DNA of 64,000 nt from contig NZ_CP063832.1 in the NCBI RefSeq assembly GCF_023277925.1, forward strand, positions 3,054,001 through 3,118,000. The letters run 5' to 3'. This document shows positions 47,501-55,210 of the stretch, piece by piece (position 1 is the first letter of the stretch; every line of letters begins with the position of its first letter). The DNA is from Pseudomonas entomophila. Its GTDB lineage: Bacteria; Pseudomonadota; Gammaproteobacteria; Pseudomonadales; Pseudomonadaceae. The position numbers and the translations under genes were made by a program. The notes beneath the pieces are model-generated. The model saw nothing but the letters and a program-made list of their open reading frames with translations, did no database searches and was not told where the DNA came from.

Positions 47501-47901
47501 CTATAAACAAACTAGAACTGGCTAGTTATCTTCACATCAGCCAGCTTCTCAACAAACATTTGGAAACGGCCAAGAACGAAGTTGGTTTAATCACCAGGTT
47601 GCGCGATATCAAAGAGTACGTGAAACACGATATCAACATGAGCAATCCCGCACAGCGAGTCATCGCTCAAATCCTAGATAGCTCACTCTTTCCTCAACTT
47701 ACCGGGGATGGCTATCCACATCTCATCCAGAAAATTGCGAAAAGTCCTGATTTGCTCCAAGTGGCCCTGAGCGATCCTGATGCAAGAGAAATGTATACCG
47801 CTCAAATCCTAACCATCATGACAACCATGGGCATTTCACTTAGTGAGCTTAGTGACAGCATTGAGTCTAGGCATATCAAATTGCTTGAGGCCGCCGCATG
47901 A
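44551..47901 (+). CDS. gmtZ: large tyrosine recombinase, GmtZ-like, with Cys cluster
   Basis: The 1116-residue protein has its catalytic domain in the middle: R633 (YTGLRMQNCQW), H781-R784 (HALRATWITHM), H808 (GQVAHENEYTTNYY) and Tyr 816 or 817. About 600 residues precede it, with basic patches (RQRQRRNISQEKKAVKK) and a likely DNA-binding SAM-like domain. Behind it is a cysteine cluster (C907, C909, C915, C929, C932) that may bind zinc, then a helical tail. The start overlaps the previous gene by eight bases and the stop overlaps the next by four (ATGA). It probably acts with GmtY-like in element integration; the division of labour is unknown. Confidence 0.78.
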   Translation: MINYGTKVETLDSTNISLEMGEALSALSKWTKNEIGVNFRYDPESKSAQARSRFALQGIEIHRSLYDFTHEEMHIMYKLCIKKASERTEISGLYRKLMGFSPKIFEDALGLRVPFRAMFVLLWIKGKATLPYTFTTEGVFHKYPILTEESKGFIYNLATTAPQTIKPSRVFQYRTNWHSPEEVSFEEVWDAAPFISKSTDHDNNDFRYQAWLNAFSSRHPERITQEQVFYLEKYQQFLSADKSTLNFPGKQTQTYNEFKEYYNCTPHQAKGLSRVERQRQRRNISQEKKAVKKDLNIKAKYKEAIDSFIQSGDDYSPAELALVLRKIPKSLKDFSWLNNSHYYTREHVDLNKVSSTWIAASKMFLEHIKKNGDSTSTKKTKIKNINFLFDYLFCYLPIWFECNPDSLIRLPTSICEFERVLFWNNHISEDDKKSYLFKSAGIPGDISLPITACQFYDQAYSKKTKSSFVLHIFEFFEFCRANRVLLNQVTGSSMDAEFANPVNLIIDRTGSGSRGSSNKVPLPLDSTLIAKSYIQAINDIGVNIRTKILNNEISESLIEKIKSQEWITLSDLGLDYTIKIQSSIDDSLDIPLTRIVNVYSWYLGRYSNISNPISVPWMTVVRMLSIALYTGLRMQNCQWLDINTFDQFVQGSNYPILSSCMIFVNTDKNGKERPAVISSDVMNSLLDEKEFQTNIFTRPVTPTFYEGDQDDPQEYGPIYPLFRSPWVSYSQPFSDNSYTLVWPKILKGIEEVYNSLVPQDRHHTFVKTGVDGKLMAIHTPHALRATWITHMKIYGHLEVSIIQGQVAHENEYTTNYYVVPNAKELMEQIDIANAKVASSAWSRLKGIKQANSHPQSVIPREWAHNRVALAKDQSFISISSAIIETEASGIELIATTANEPVAFFTQCVCVKNGECPKQLIAFTGRERVCGLCPIAVFGVDHLPGINCIMRRLAGRSEQLIQQLKKLKASDASPEEIEYVHHDLTINKLELASYLHISQLLNKHLETAKNEVGLITRLRDIKEYVKHDINMSNPAQRVIAQILDSSLFPQLTGDGYPHLIQKIAKSPDLLQVALSDPDAREMYTAQILTIMTTMGISLSELSDSIESRHIKLLEAAA

Positions 47902-48512
47902 ATGTAGCGGCCAAAGGCACTCATCCGAAAAAGAAACAATTAAAATCCACCCTGGGACGCTTGAAGATCGCCATCAAGCAACTTATACGAGATGAGTCTA
48001 CGTTCGAGAATAAGTCGCGACTGGCAGAGAAACTTGGAGAAATTATAGATATAGATCCTTCCACGTTCAGAAAATCAAATGGTGAGCATCGTAAGATGCT
48101 CAACCAGTATTTACACATCTTGGTTCCTGGCACCAAGGTCGTCGTGGAAGACGTTCAGATGGAGCTAAAGGCGCTGCGCAGCCAGGTTGTAGAGCGCGAC
48201 AGGAAAATTGAAATCTACAAAAAAGTGTTATCTGAACAACAGTCTGTGCAATCCCCTCATCCACCCGACGAAGCTAAAGTTCATAGTGAAGGGTATTACT
48301 TTGAATACGAGATGACATGTTTTTTTCTCAAGGATATTTTGAACGCAAACCCTAATCTAAAATTTGACAACGGCAGGCTTTATGATCATGCAACCTTCTC
48401 TGGTGATCCCGAGCTTGTCTCTGACAAGAAGCATACTGATGCCTACCTGAGATGGGAAAATGGACGCAATAGAACTCATAAACGAATTGAACAGCTTGAA
48501 TCTGAAGAATGA
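47898..48512 (+). CDS. gmtX: small HTH/coiled-coil protein, GmtX-like
   Basis: The 204-residue protein has a basic N-terminus, an HTH-like region (SRLAEKLGEIIDIDPSTFRK), a heptad-rich coiled coil (VQMELKALRSQVVERDRKIEIYKKVL, about residues 88-113) and an acidic-aromatic C-terminal part. Its position as third gene after two tyrosine recombinases, with ATGA coupling, fits GmtX or the TnpC accessory proteins of Tn554-type transposons. It probably assists the recombinase complex. Confidence 0.65.
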   Translation: MNVAAKGTHPKKKQLKSTLGRLKIAIKQLIRDESTFENKSRLAEKLGEIIDIDPSTFRKSNGEHRKMLNQYLHILVPGTKVVVEDVQMELKALRSQVVERDRKIEIYKKVLSEQQSVQSPHPPDEAKVHSEGYYFEYEMTCFFLKDILNANPNLKFDNGRLYDHATFSGDPELVSDKKHTDAYLRWENGRNRTHKRIEQLESEE

Positions 48513-48894
48513 ACGAGCAGTAGCACTAAGGGCAATGGCCGTTGAAAAGATCAAAGGTGGGCAACCCTTTTTGAAGCATGGCAATGGGCTGAATCTCACG
48601 TGGCTAGCTAACGAGATCGGCACCAGCCGCCAAATCTTTTACCCCGACCGTTGCTCAATTGAGATTGCAAATGTCTTGCAGACGCTAAACAAGAACCTAG
48701 ACAAGCTCAATATTTCCTCTATGGCCAAAACCAGCAACAGATCAAAGGATAAAAGAGTACAGACGCATATCCTAAAAGTCAGAGAAGAAAACGCTTTTTT
48801 GAGGTCTCGAATTCGTCAGCTCGAAATGCTGAAAAGTTCGATCTTTATCAACTCCTTGCTAATTGACCTCGCTGATGACGATCTACTTAGTTAA
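48460..48894 (+). CDS. TnpC-like HTH/coiled-coil accessory protein
   Basis: The 144-residue protein combines an HTH whose recognition helix reads NLTWLANEIGTSRQIFYPDR, the pattern seen in TnpC-type proteins, with a C-terminal coiled coil (HILKVREENAFLRSRIRQLEML). It overlaps the preceding gene by 53 bp and the next by 20 bp, so it belongs to the same operon. Together with the 204-residue protein this gives the element two small accessory proteins, one more than the trio. Confidence 0.65.
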   Translation: MDAIELINELNSLNLKNERAVALRAMAVEKIKGGQPFLKHGNGLNLTWLANEIGTSRQIFYPDRCSIEIANVLQTLNKNLDKLNISSMAKTSNRSKDKRVQTHILKVREENAFLRSRIRQLEMLKSSIFINSLLIDLADDDLLS

Positions 48895-50719
48895 CGAAAT
48901 CTCTCATCGCCTTGACGGTACTACTGTCGTCAACTGCATAACCCAACGCAGCCATCGACGGCTGAACCTGCGCTTATCTGCAGGCAGCTCCGACACTGCT
49001 ATATTGGTCGGCAGCGCATACGATTGCACATGGCGTTTCAAACTCGGAATTAGGAATGTGACATCTGTTTTACCAGCAACAATCCCGGATTGTTTCTGGC
49101 CTGTGCTTGTTTCTAAAAGTTTTTACATCCCTAACCTGACATTACCCAAGAAACTTAGGTCAACCTTACTTGGCCTCTCTCCCCCCTTGCAAACCCAGCT
49201 TTTGAGCTCACTTTCCAAGCGTGAGACTACTCTCTTCGAGGGGTACTTGCCTGAACCATACTTAAGCGAATTAGCCTTCCATATTGCCGAGTCACAACAA
49301 CGTCATTTGACACTAAGCGCAATGCTACGAGCGGGGATTTCGGTAAGAAATTCTGAGGCAGTTTTCGCAGTCCATGGAAAGGAGTCCCTTCAAGTTATTA
49401 AAGACCCAATGAGGCTGCGCCAGTTCCAACCTCTAGCACCCGACTCTCTCCACGATGGTTACCGACTAATTGAATGGCTTGAACGGAGTGCCAAGTGCGG
49501 TTCAACAATTATAAATGAACTAGATATACCACCTGACCTTCGCCACCGAATAGATTGGTGTAAATCACAAAAACTTATAATTGGTGGTATGGGTAAAGTA
49601 CAACTCGTCACACATGCTATCCAGCAGCGATTGCTCAGGCAACAGATTCAACGCGTCAGTGATGGATTTTTTCCTCGCTATGCAGCATCTGAAATCGACT
49701 ATGCGTACTCACGTTATTCCGGGCTCATGGGAACCCTTGATGGCCAGGATTTTTATGAGGCTGTATCGACAGCCATCAACTCTCGCATCTCCTATTTATC
49801 CTCCAGTTCCCTTCCCTCCACCTTGGACTTCATATCTGAACTCTCCGCGATGATCCAGCTTCTCGGGGCGCAAGCTCCCCTAATCGTCGTTAGGTCGAAA
49901 GAACACACACTGCGCTATTCGAGCCTGGATAGTGAATGCAAGCTAATCTCGGAACTCCCACAGATCGAAGATGGGTACAGATCGTTTATCGCGCCAGACT
50001 TTCACCACTACAGCATTAGTGACTACCATAGTCTGTTCACGGCTCTCACTCCTAAAGACAGGCTGGTTGCAATATCCGACCTGGCTAATGCTACCACTCA
50101 CTACCCCGGCTCACAGGTTGCTAGGCAGTTCTCCGAATACTTCCAGCATGCCGATATACCTGGCAGCCCAGGCAGCGCTATTAAATCGATAAATGACACC
50201 ACTCCATTTGACTTGCTTGTAGCCATAGAAAAATTAAAAGCAAATAAGAGATTAGCAGCCATCTGCGATGACATGGGCATCGCAGAAACAATCAACCGTT
50301 TCTCAGTTAATATGTCTGAGGACGTGCTATTAGCCACCCCAGATAGAACATACTACAAGTATGACAAGGCGATAATTTACCCTCAAATTTCTAGCGGACT
50401 CTCCCCATTTTTTTGCACGCTTCTTTCAACGAGTGATAAAGGTATTTACGCCGATTCACCTTCTGGCCCGAAACGAATCTCCGCCCAGGTGTTGAACGAG
50501 TCGCAAACCGTAACTGGCTTTGCAATGGTTCCCGAGGTGGCATGTACCATTGGTATTAAGGAAGTGATTCTAGTGTGTAGAGCATCTAATGAGGATACTC
50601 TTTCGAAAACGCTTATGAGTTATGGGATTAATATACAGTCCTGCCTCACCTACCAGAATACAGAACACTCACTAAAGCTTTCTTGCAGCATCCAAAGGAT
50701 TGTACCTTTCGTGGAGTAG
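48875..50719 (+). CDS. 614-residue protein, possible RecD2-like helicase with eroded ATPase motifs
   Basis: Not recognised by a direct family match. Read in order it follows RecD2/SF1B helicases: an OB-like N-terminus; helix-hairpin-helix segments (LSAMLRAGISVRNSEAVFAVHG...VIKDPMRL); a winged-helix end (GKVQLVTHAIQQRLLRQQI, compare VYLP..AE..IA..L); DYHSLFTALTPKDRLVAISD, matching the family LL.ALP..ARLVLVGD; and TGFAMVPEVACTIGIKEVILVC, matching AYAMTVHKSQGSEFD.VILV. The Walker A (GxxGxGKT), DEAS and Walker-like residues are absent, so it should not hydrolyse ATP. The ATG at 48875 is preferred to TTG at 48863. Last gene of the recombinase operon; the helicase reading is inference. Confidence 0.6.
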   Translation: MTIYLVNEISHRLDGTTVVNCITQRSHRRLNLRLSAGSSDTAILVGSAYDCTWRFKLGIRNVTSVLPATIPDCFWPVLVSKSFYIPNLTLPKKLRSTLLGLSPPLQTQLLSSLSKRETTLFEGYLPEPYLSELAFHIAESQQRHLTLSAMLRAGISVRNSEAVFAVHGKESLQVIKDPMRLRQFQPLAPDSLHDGYRLIEWLERSAKCGSTIINELDIPPDLRHRIDWCKSQKLIIGGMGKVQLVTHAIQQRLLRQQIQRVSDGFFPRYAASEIDYAYSRYSGLMGTLDGQDFYEAVSTAINSRISYLSSSSLPSTLDFISELSAMIQLLGAQAPLIVVRSKEHTLRYSSLDSECKLISELPQIEDGYRSFIAPDFHHYSISDYHSLFTALTPKDRLVAISDLANATTHYPGSQVARQFSEYFQHADIPGSPGSAIKSINDTTPFDLLVAIEKLKANKRLAAICDDMGIAETINRFSVNMSEDVLLATPDRTYYKYDKAIIYPQISSGLSPFFCTLLSTSDKGIYADSPSGPKRISAQVLNESQTVTGFAMVPEVACTIGIKEVILVCRASNEDTLSKTLMSYGINIQSCLTYQNTEHSLKLSCSIQRIVPFVE

Positions 50720-50817
50720 CTAGTGCACTGCACGGCTAATTCGCTTATCTAATTAAATAGCCTCACCCAATAACCCTTGGACTATTAGGTTAACGAGTTA
50801 ACCGAACGGTACACTAG
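50720..50817. repeat. element-end repeat, copy 1
   Basis: It starts directly at the stop of the 614-residue gene. CTAGTG opens it and CACTAG closes it (98 bp). Inside, about 50 bp match copy 2 at 51936 (GCACGGCTAATTCGCTTATC, then TTAAAT, then TCACCCAAT). A palindrome GGTTAAC-GA-GTTAACC lies at 50788-50803. Confidence 0.65.
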
Positions 50818-51002
50818 CTTGCTATTTTGTCATGCTGTCAACGCCTTCTATGGAGTTGGGCGCGATACAAATAGGCGCTTTTATTCTAGCGCGCACCCTC
50901 CACTTCACATATTGAGTGGCAGCCCAAAAAAACTCAAATGAAAGAGTCAACACAACAACCAACAACACATAAAGCACCTAAGTGAGCAAAGCATATACCT
51001 TC
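50818..51002. other. AT-rich non-coding stretch
   Basis: No gene or clear signal between the first end repeat and the stop of the minus-strand HEPN-like gene. Confidence 0.5.
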
Positions 51003-51869
51003 TTACACCTTTAAAACAACTTCATCAATGAAATTCAGTAGCCCGACAGGAAAATCTTCCTGCGACATTTTATTAAAATCCGAACAACCCAATTCAATCG
51101 TGAACAATGTAGGCGTTACATTCTTAGGCAGTCCAAATTTTAAAATTACATCATCCACACACTTTCTAGCGTCCTTAACTTCAGCCTCAAACACTTCGTG
51201 CGCAGAAACAAATATTTCCCGCAAACAAGAATAATACCCGCCCAACAGTTCAGACAAACAAATATTCTCTGGCTGTGACCTCAAGGCCACCGCAGCTCCA
51301 TTCTTACCCCAGTCATACCCGCAATTTAATATCTCATCTCTGTTTATAAAGGGTGCGAAACCCTCGACTGCACGGCCTTTGAAATTTAAGTTTACTCCGG
51401 AAAATGGGATCATATAGTGCTGAGAAAAATTTCTTAACCCATAGCAAATCTGATAAGCCACAGACTGGCTATATAGTGTCTTCCTGAGTTCATCCCACTT
51501 TAAATATGCACCCTTATTACTTGATGAAAAAACTTTTACAAGCCGCTGACTAATAACTAGAAACGCCGAAGCAGAGGCTAGTAAATTAATCGTTACTCGG
51601 GCCGTCTCCGAAACACTAGAATAAGCAGCCGACCTCGTCACATACACTCGAGGATGAACCTTCAACTCCTCTTCAGTCTTACCCAACCCAATATACTCTT
51701 GGTAATTATTAAAAACTGTAAGCCATGAACTATAAAGGGAATGTACATTCCATATAATCGCGGTTTTCCCTCTGAACTTTTCATATTCAGCACCAGGAAA
51801 TTCTCGGATAACGACCTCTGGCGCTGTGAGTGCCCCATCTAAGTTTTCGTAGAATCCTATCTTATACAC
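51003..51869 (-). CDS. hypothetical protein with HEPN-like RxxxxH motif
   Basis: The 288-residue protein is mostly helical. It carries YGLRNFSQHYMIPF with R146 and H151, the R-x4-H arrangement of HEPN-fold RNases that act in toxin-antitoxin and abortive-infection systems. No partner antitoxin (MNT, etc.) is adjacent. The start has AAGG just upstream. The gene lies alone, opposite in direction to the recombinase operon, and between two related ~97-bp repeats, which suggests it travels as cargo. HEPN assignment rests on one motif and the helical pattern. Confidence 0.6.
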   Translation of the reverse strand: MYKIGFYENLDGALTAPEVVIREFPGAEYEKFRGKTAIIWNVHSLYSSWLTVFNNYQEYIGLGKTEEELKVHPRVYVTRSAAYSSVSETARVTINLLASASAFLVISQRLVKVFSSSNKGAYLKWDELRKTLYSQSVAYQICYGLRNFSQHYMIPFSGVNLNFKGRAVEGFAPFINRDEILNCGYDWGKNGAAVALRSQPENICLSELLGGYYSCLREIFVSAHEVFEAEVKDARKCVDDVILKFGLPKNVTPTLFTIELGCSDFNKMSQEDFPVGLLNFIDEVVLKV

Positions 51870-51935
51870 CTTGCTTACCTCGCCCGTAGATCACATCAGT
51901 AGAATCTCAACGCTACTGGTTGACCTCAAAGCTGT

Positions 51936-52031
51936 CTAGTGTCCAGCACGGCTAATTCGCTTATCTACTTAAATGGTTCACCCAATGATTACGGGGCTTT
52001 GAATCAATGAACTACCCGACCTGGACACTAG
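51936..52031. repeat. element-end repeat, copy 2, with 11-bp inverted repeats
   Basis: CTAGTGTCCAG (51936-51946) and CTGGACACTAG (52021-52031) are perfect inverted repeats bounding 96 bp. The first half matches copy 1 closely; the second half differs. This resembles a recombinase binding site or the right end of the element. Confidence 0.65.
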
Positions 52032-52264
52032 GAGTAGAGCATCAGTGGCCCTCATGGGCTATTCAACATTCCTTCTCACCAACAATTCTCCTACCACACA
52101 TTGCCCTTGCGGGCGTTCACTCTCTGGTACTTGTCTGTCACAGGTCGGCACACTCCGTATTGTACGTTCCCTTCGGGCTTAGCCTCAGCGTTCATTTCCA
52201 GAGCATCCGCCGCTGAGATACCATCGAGATACACCTGTTCAGCCAGGCTCTAGGGAGGACATGG
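52032..52264. other. intergenic region before the membrane-protein gene
   Basis: No gene seen. Base composition returns towards that of the core, so the AT-rich element probably ends at about 52031. Confidence 0.5.
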
Positions 52265-52837
52265 ATGCCGAACGTTTGGTCGAAGATGCCAGAAATCATT
52301 GACGCCTGGATTTACCTGGTTATCGGACTGCTCCTGATGCCGCTCATCCTGCTGCCCGCTTTTCTGTTCGGCTGGATCATGCGGGACTGGGCTTCGCCGA
52401 CAGCGATCTACTCGTTCACCTACGACAAGACCTTCATGACCGCCGCTGGGGTAGCCCTGCTGCTGCTCCTGATCTGGACGGAGGGGTTCAAGGCATCGCT
52501 GGATGAGGCACCTGCTCTGGCCAAATTCCAGTACGAGACGCCGAACCCTGGTTGGCTATGGCGCTACTACCTTCGCCGGAACAAGGATCTCATCGAGGCC
52601 TACTGGCGCGTCTACAACTTCGAGGTGAAGGAAGACTCGCTTGCGGTGTGCCTACAGCAGTACATGCCCGAGGTTTATCGGCGGCACACCCAGGCGATTT
52701 CGTTCTTCCCTGAGTGGTTAACGCTTCAGCATGTCAGCGGCCATTACCGGAGCGGTCACGTTCGATACACGCGTAACGGGCCGGTGAATGTGAGGTCGCA
52801 CTATGTGAGCGACCATTCGAGATCAAGACGTCGCTGA
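52265..52837 (+). CDS. two-helix membrane protein, unknown function
   Basis: The 190-residue protein has two membrane helices (WIYLVIGLLLMPLILLPAFLF and FMTAAGVALLLLLIW) and a soluble, aromatic-rich C-terminal domain (NPGWLWRYYLRRNKDLIEAYWRVYNFE). AGGGAGG lies eight bases before the ATG, fixing the start. No family recognised. It is followed after 27 bp by a small antitoxin-like gene on the same strand. Confidence 0.6.
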   Translation: MPNVWSKMPEIIDAWIYLVIGLLLMPLILLPAFLFGWIMRDWASPTAIYSFTYDKTFMTAAGVALLLLLIWTEGFKASLDEAPALAKFQYETPNPGWLWRYYLRRNKDLIEAYWRVYNFEVKEDSLAVCLQQYMPEVYRRHTQAISFFPEWLTLQHVSGHYRSGHVRYTRNGPVNVRSHYVSDHSRSRRR

Positions 52838-52864
52838 CGGGCGCATGAACAGGAAGAGGTCGAG

Positions 52865-52999
52865 ATGCAGGTAATCAGTGCAACCCAGGCAAGGCGGCGT
52901 TTCCGGAGGATCATGAAGCTCCTGCAGGAGGGTCACTCGTTTGTGATCACCAAGAATGGTAAGCCGGCCTGCAAGCTTGTGCCGCCTGAGGCGCCGTGA
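52865..52999 (+). CDS. Phd/YefM-type antitoxin, orphan
   Basis: A 44-residue protein (MQVISATQARRRFRRIMKLL..., ...GHSFVITKNGKPACKLVPPE) matches the DNA-binding half of prevent-host-death antitoxins: the VSATEAR start and the VITRxGKPVAxLVP strand. It is preceded by AGGAAGAGG. The C-terminal toxin-binding half is missing and no toxin gene follows, so it is either an orphan repressor or a remnant. Confidence 0.7.
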   Translation: MQVISATQARRRFRRIMKLLQEGHSFVITKNGKPACKLVPPEAP

Positions 53000-53454
53000 C
53001 ATGCGCACGATGTGCGGAAAAATCCGCAAAGAAATCCGAAAAAACTAGGAGACTTCCTCGGAGTAAGCCAGGCGTGGCGAGGGCTCAAGGCATTGCTTGA
53101 ATCCGCAAACTTGCTGGCTCGCCCCTCCTGGGACAGCTGTCGTGCACCAAGCCCTGGCTGCGCCCGGTTTTGGCCCTGCGGGCTTCCATCTTCTCGCCTC
53201 TAGCCCTCCGGGCCGGCGCACTCCGCTTGCGCTTCTGACCCCAAACGGATGGTGGCCTTTGTTCAGGCGTTTCCGTTCTGAATATAGCGGTTCTGCCCGT
53301 TGGATGAGGCCACGCCATCTAGGCGTTTTACTCGGGGTGTGCGATAAACCCGGCCTGGCGCCTGACCGCTTCTGTTCGATCTGTTCACATTGATCTGAGA
53401 AAGCCCTCACAGGTTCAGGCCAATCATCTCTGCAAGCTGAGTACACCGGTTTAC
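53000..53454. other. gene-poor stretch after the antitoxin
   Basis: 455 bp with overlapping low-quality open frames on both strands, none with a ribosome site or recognisable protein. It probably holds decayed mobile DNA. Confidence 0.5.
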
Positions 53455-54129
53455 ATGACAACAACAATGGATGACCAAATCACAACGTTGCAAGAGCTAA
53501 GAATTCTGCTCTGCCTTATCCGCCATGCGGACGAAAAAGGGGACGTTGACTTCAACAATCCCGACGTCACGGCTGATCTGGGTAGCCTTGTAGGTAACTG
53601 GAATGCACTGGAATATCTGCTTTACAAGCTCGATCAGGCTGGAGTGGTCGACTACTCGGAAATTGGTGAGGATGGCTTCAAGCCAATCATCATCTGCGTC
53701 GTCGACGACGGCACTCACCGCTACGTCGCAGCGTTGGCTGAGAAGATTGAAACGGAATACGTCGCCCTGGATCAGCGCATCACCGACATCCTGACTTTCA
53801 ATCCCAGCGCCCTGACCAATCGAATCAGCGACACGAAGCGTCAGATAGATGAGGTCAACAAACACGTAGCATCAAACGAACTCCTCAAGCCGTTGTCCGG
53901 CCCACTGCGCGAGATTCAGAGCCATTTCGATAGCATCCGCGTGGTGTCAGAGGGTTATGAGCACATCTATAAAAATATTATTCGACCTGTCCAAGAGGAG
54001 GGTAAGTCAGGGGTTAAGGCTACGGTGAAGTGGGCCATCCTCAGCATCCTGATTTCCACAGGTATTTCGCTGGTTATCAGTAACTGGTCATTTCTGAAAG
54101 ATGGAGTAATGACGTTGTTGGCTGCCTGA
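53455..54129 (+). CDS. hypothetical protein with C-terminal membrane anchor
   Basis: The 224-residue protein has an N-terminal helical, winged-helix-like part (LQELRILLCLIRHADEKGDVDF...LEYLLYKLDQAGVVDYSEI), a coiled-coil middle (ISDTKRQIDEVNKHV) and a single C-terminal membrane helix (KWAILSILISTGISLVISNW) with the tail outside. No family recognised. It stands alone on its strand. Confidence 0.6.
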   Translation: MTTTMDDQITTLQELRILLCLIRHADEKGDVDFNNPDVTADLGSLVGNWNALEYLLYKLDQAGVVDYSEIGEDGFKPIIICVVDDGTHRYVAALAEKIETEYVALDQRITDILTFNPSALTNRISDTKRQIDEVNKHVASNELLKPLSGPLREIQSHFDSIRVVSEGYEHIYKNIIRPVQEEGKSGVKATVKWAILSILISTGISLVISNWSFLKDGVMTLLAA

Positions 54130-54204
54130 TTGCCCCCGGGCCGTCAGGACTACGTGATCATGCGGTCACATGGATCAGCAAGCTTCAACCACTTAGGTGG
54201 ACGA

Positions 54205-54414
54205 TCAGTGGACTGACTGCCCAAGCGTGCCGGCCTTGTGCAACTGGTAGTCGATGACGGTTTGATACAGGTGATCAGCCTCAAGACAGAGCCTTGCGAT
54301 CTCCTCGGCTGGTCGCCCTTCATCCACAGCCTTTTGATGGGCACGGACGGCTTGCAGAGCCTGCTGCAAGAGCGGCTCGCCGGCCTCTGCCATGCCCAGA
54401 ATCGTTCTCTTCAT
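54205..54414 (-). CDS. 69-residue helical protein (paralogue 1)
   Basis: Small acidic helical protein with a strong AGGAGG ribosome site. Its C-terminal half (ALQAVRAHQKAVDEG...ARLCLEADHLYQTVIDYQL) is clearly related to the protein at 56571 (ALKVYHQAEVDG...RLRLMAEHRFQAVTDYQL). Its start overlaps the stop of the next upstream gene. Function unknown. Confidence 0.6.
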   Translation of the reverse strand: MKRTILGMAEAGEPLLQQALQAVRAHQKAVDEGRPAEEIARLCLEADHLYQTVIDYQLHKAGTLGQSVH

Positions 54415-54800
54415 CGCGACCTCCTACTGCGATGGGCGCTCAGGTGCTCAAGCTCCTGGTGCCACACGGCCACGAACTTCTCAAAGTCGCGCAGGTAGGG
54501 CCCCTCTGCCAGGCGGGTAGAGCCAACACTTGCCGCTTGGAAGCGCTGTAGCCATGGCTCGGGGATGCTGTCCTCGACGACCAGCTGAACGCCGTTGTGG
54601 AGCTTCGTATTGATGACATCGACGAGCTCCTGGGCGGAGAGCTGATCACCACTCACGATGTCCTGCAGGCCCTGATCAACCTCGTCGAGTTCATCCAGCA
54701 CCTTTTCAGCACGTGCGTCTCCAGGCTGTAGGTCGGCAAGTGCCCACAGCGCTCTGCGCCTCGCGATCTCCAGGCCCAGCAGCCGATGATCAATCGTCAC
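54411..54800 (-). CDS. 129-residue hypothetical protein
   Basis: Helical protein starting at a GTG (TIDHRLLGLEIARRRALWALADL) with GGGAG upstream. The C-terminus is basic (HRSRRSR). It is the second of three same-strand genes with tight spacing (overlap of four bases downstream). No family recognised. Confidence 0.55.
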   Translation of the reverse strand: MTIDHRLLGLEIARRRALWALADLQPGDARAEKVLDELDEVDQGLQDIVSGDQLSAQELVDVINTKLHNGVQLVVEDSIPEPWLQRFQAASVGSTRLAEGPYLRDFEKFVAVWHQELEHLSAHRSRRSR

Positions 54801-54827
54801 ATCACTTCTCCCTGCCGCAGGTGGACG

Positions 54828-55193
54828 TCACAGGCCAAGCTCGACTTCTAACTGCGATCCCCGCAAGGTACGGGTGAGCTCGCCTCTTGGCAGTCTTGCC
54901 AGGATCCCATCGGCGAGGTCATTGGCGTGCCGGGCGTACAACGTGACAACACCTGTTACAGGCACGCGATCTGGAACGAGGGCCCCGACTCGCACCTGGG
55001 CAATTTTCAGTATATTCACGACATCTGCGGGTAGCGTGTCAGTCGATAGGTGCTCGACGGTCGGCCTTGTGGGAGGGCTCGCACCGCCCCACAGATCTAC
55101 AATCGTTTCCAACAGCTTTTCGGGGCCGAAATACGCCAAGGCGATTTCCCACAGGCAGCCTTCCTGGGACAGTTTCAGGCGGGCCCTAGTCAT
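54828..55193 (-). CDS. 121-residue hypothetical protein
   Basis: A protein with a helical N-terminal half (LSQEGCLWEIALAYFGPEKLLETIVDLW) and a mixed C-terminal half (VTGVVTLYARHANDLADGILARLPRGELTRTL). First gene of the three-gene minus-strand set, divergent from the exonuclease gene with 17 bp between starts. No family recognised. Confidence 0.55.
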   Translation of the reverse strand: MTRARLKLSQEGCLWEIALAYFGPEKLLETIVDLWGGASPPTRPTVEHLSTDTLPADVVNILKIAQVRVGALVPDRVPVTGVVTLYARHANDLADGILARLPRGELTRTLRGSQLEVELGL

Positions 55194-55210
55194 TGCAGAG
55201 GTTCCAACAG

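Noticed and set aside
52999-53200. Toxin gene partnering the Phd-type antitoxin
   Set aside because: No Doc-, YoeB- or RelE-like frame follows within several hundred bases on the same strand.
53045-53467. 140-codon minus-strand frame and overlapping plus-strand 98-codon frame
   Set aside because: Both lack ribosome sites and look like decayed sequence; neither gives a recognisable protein.
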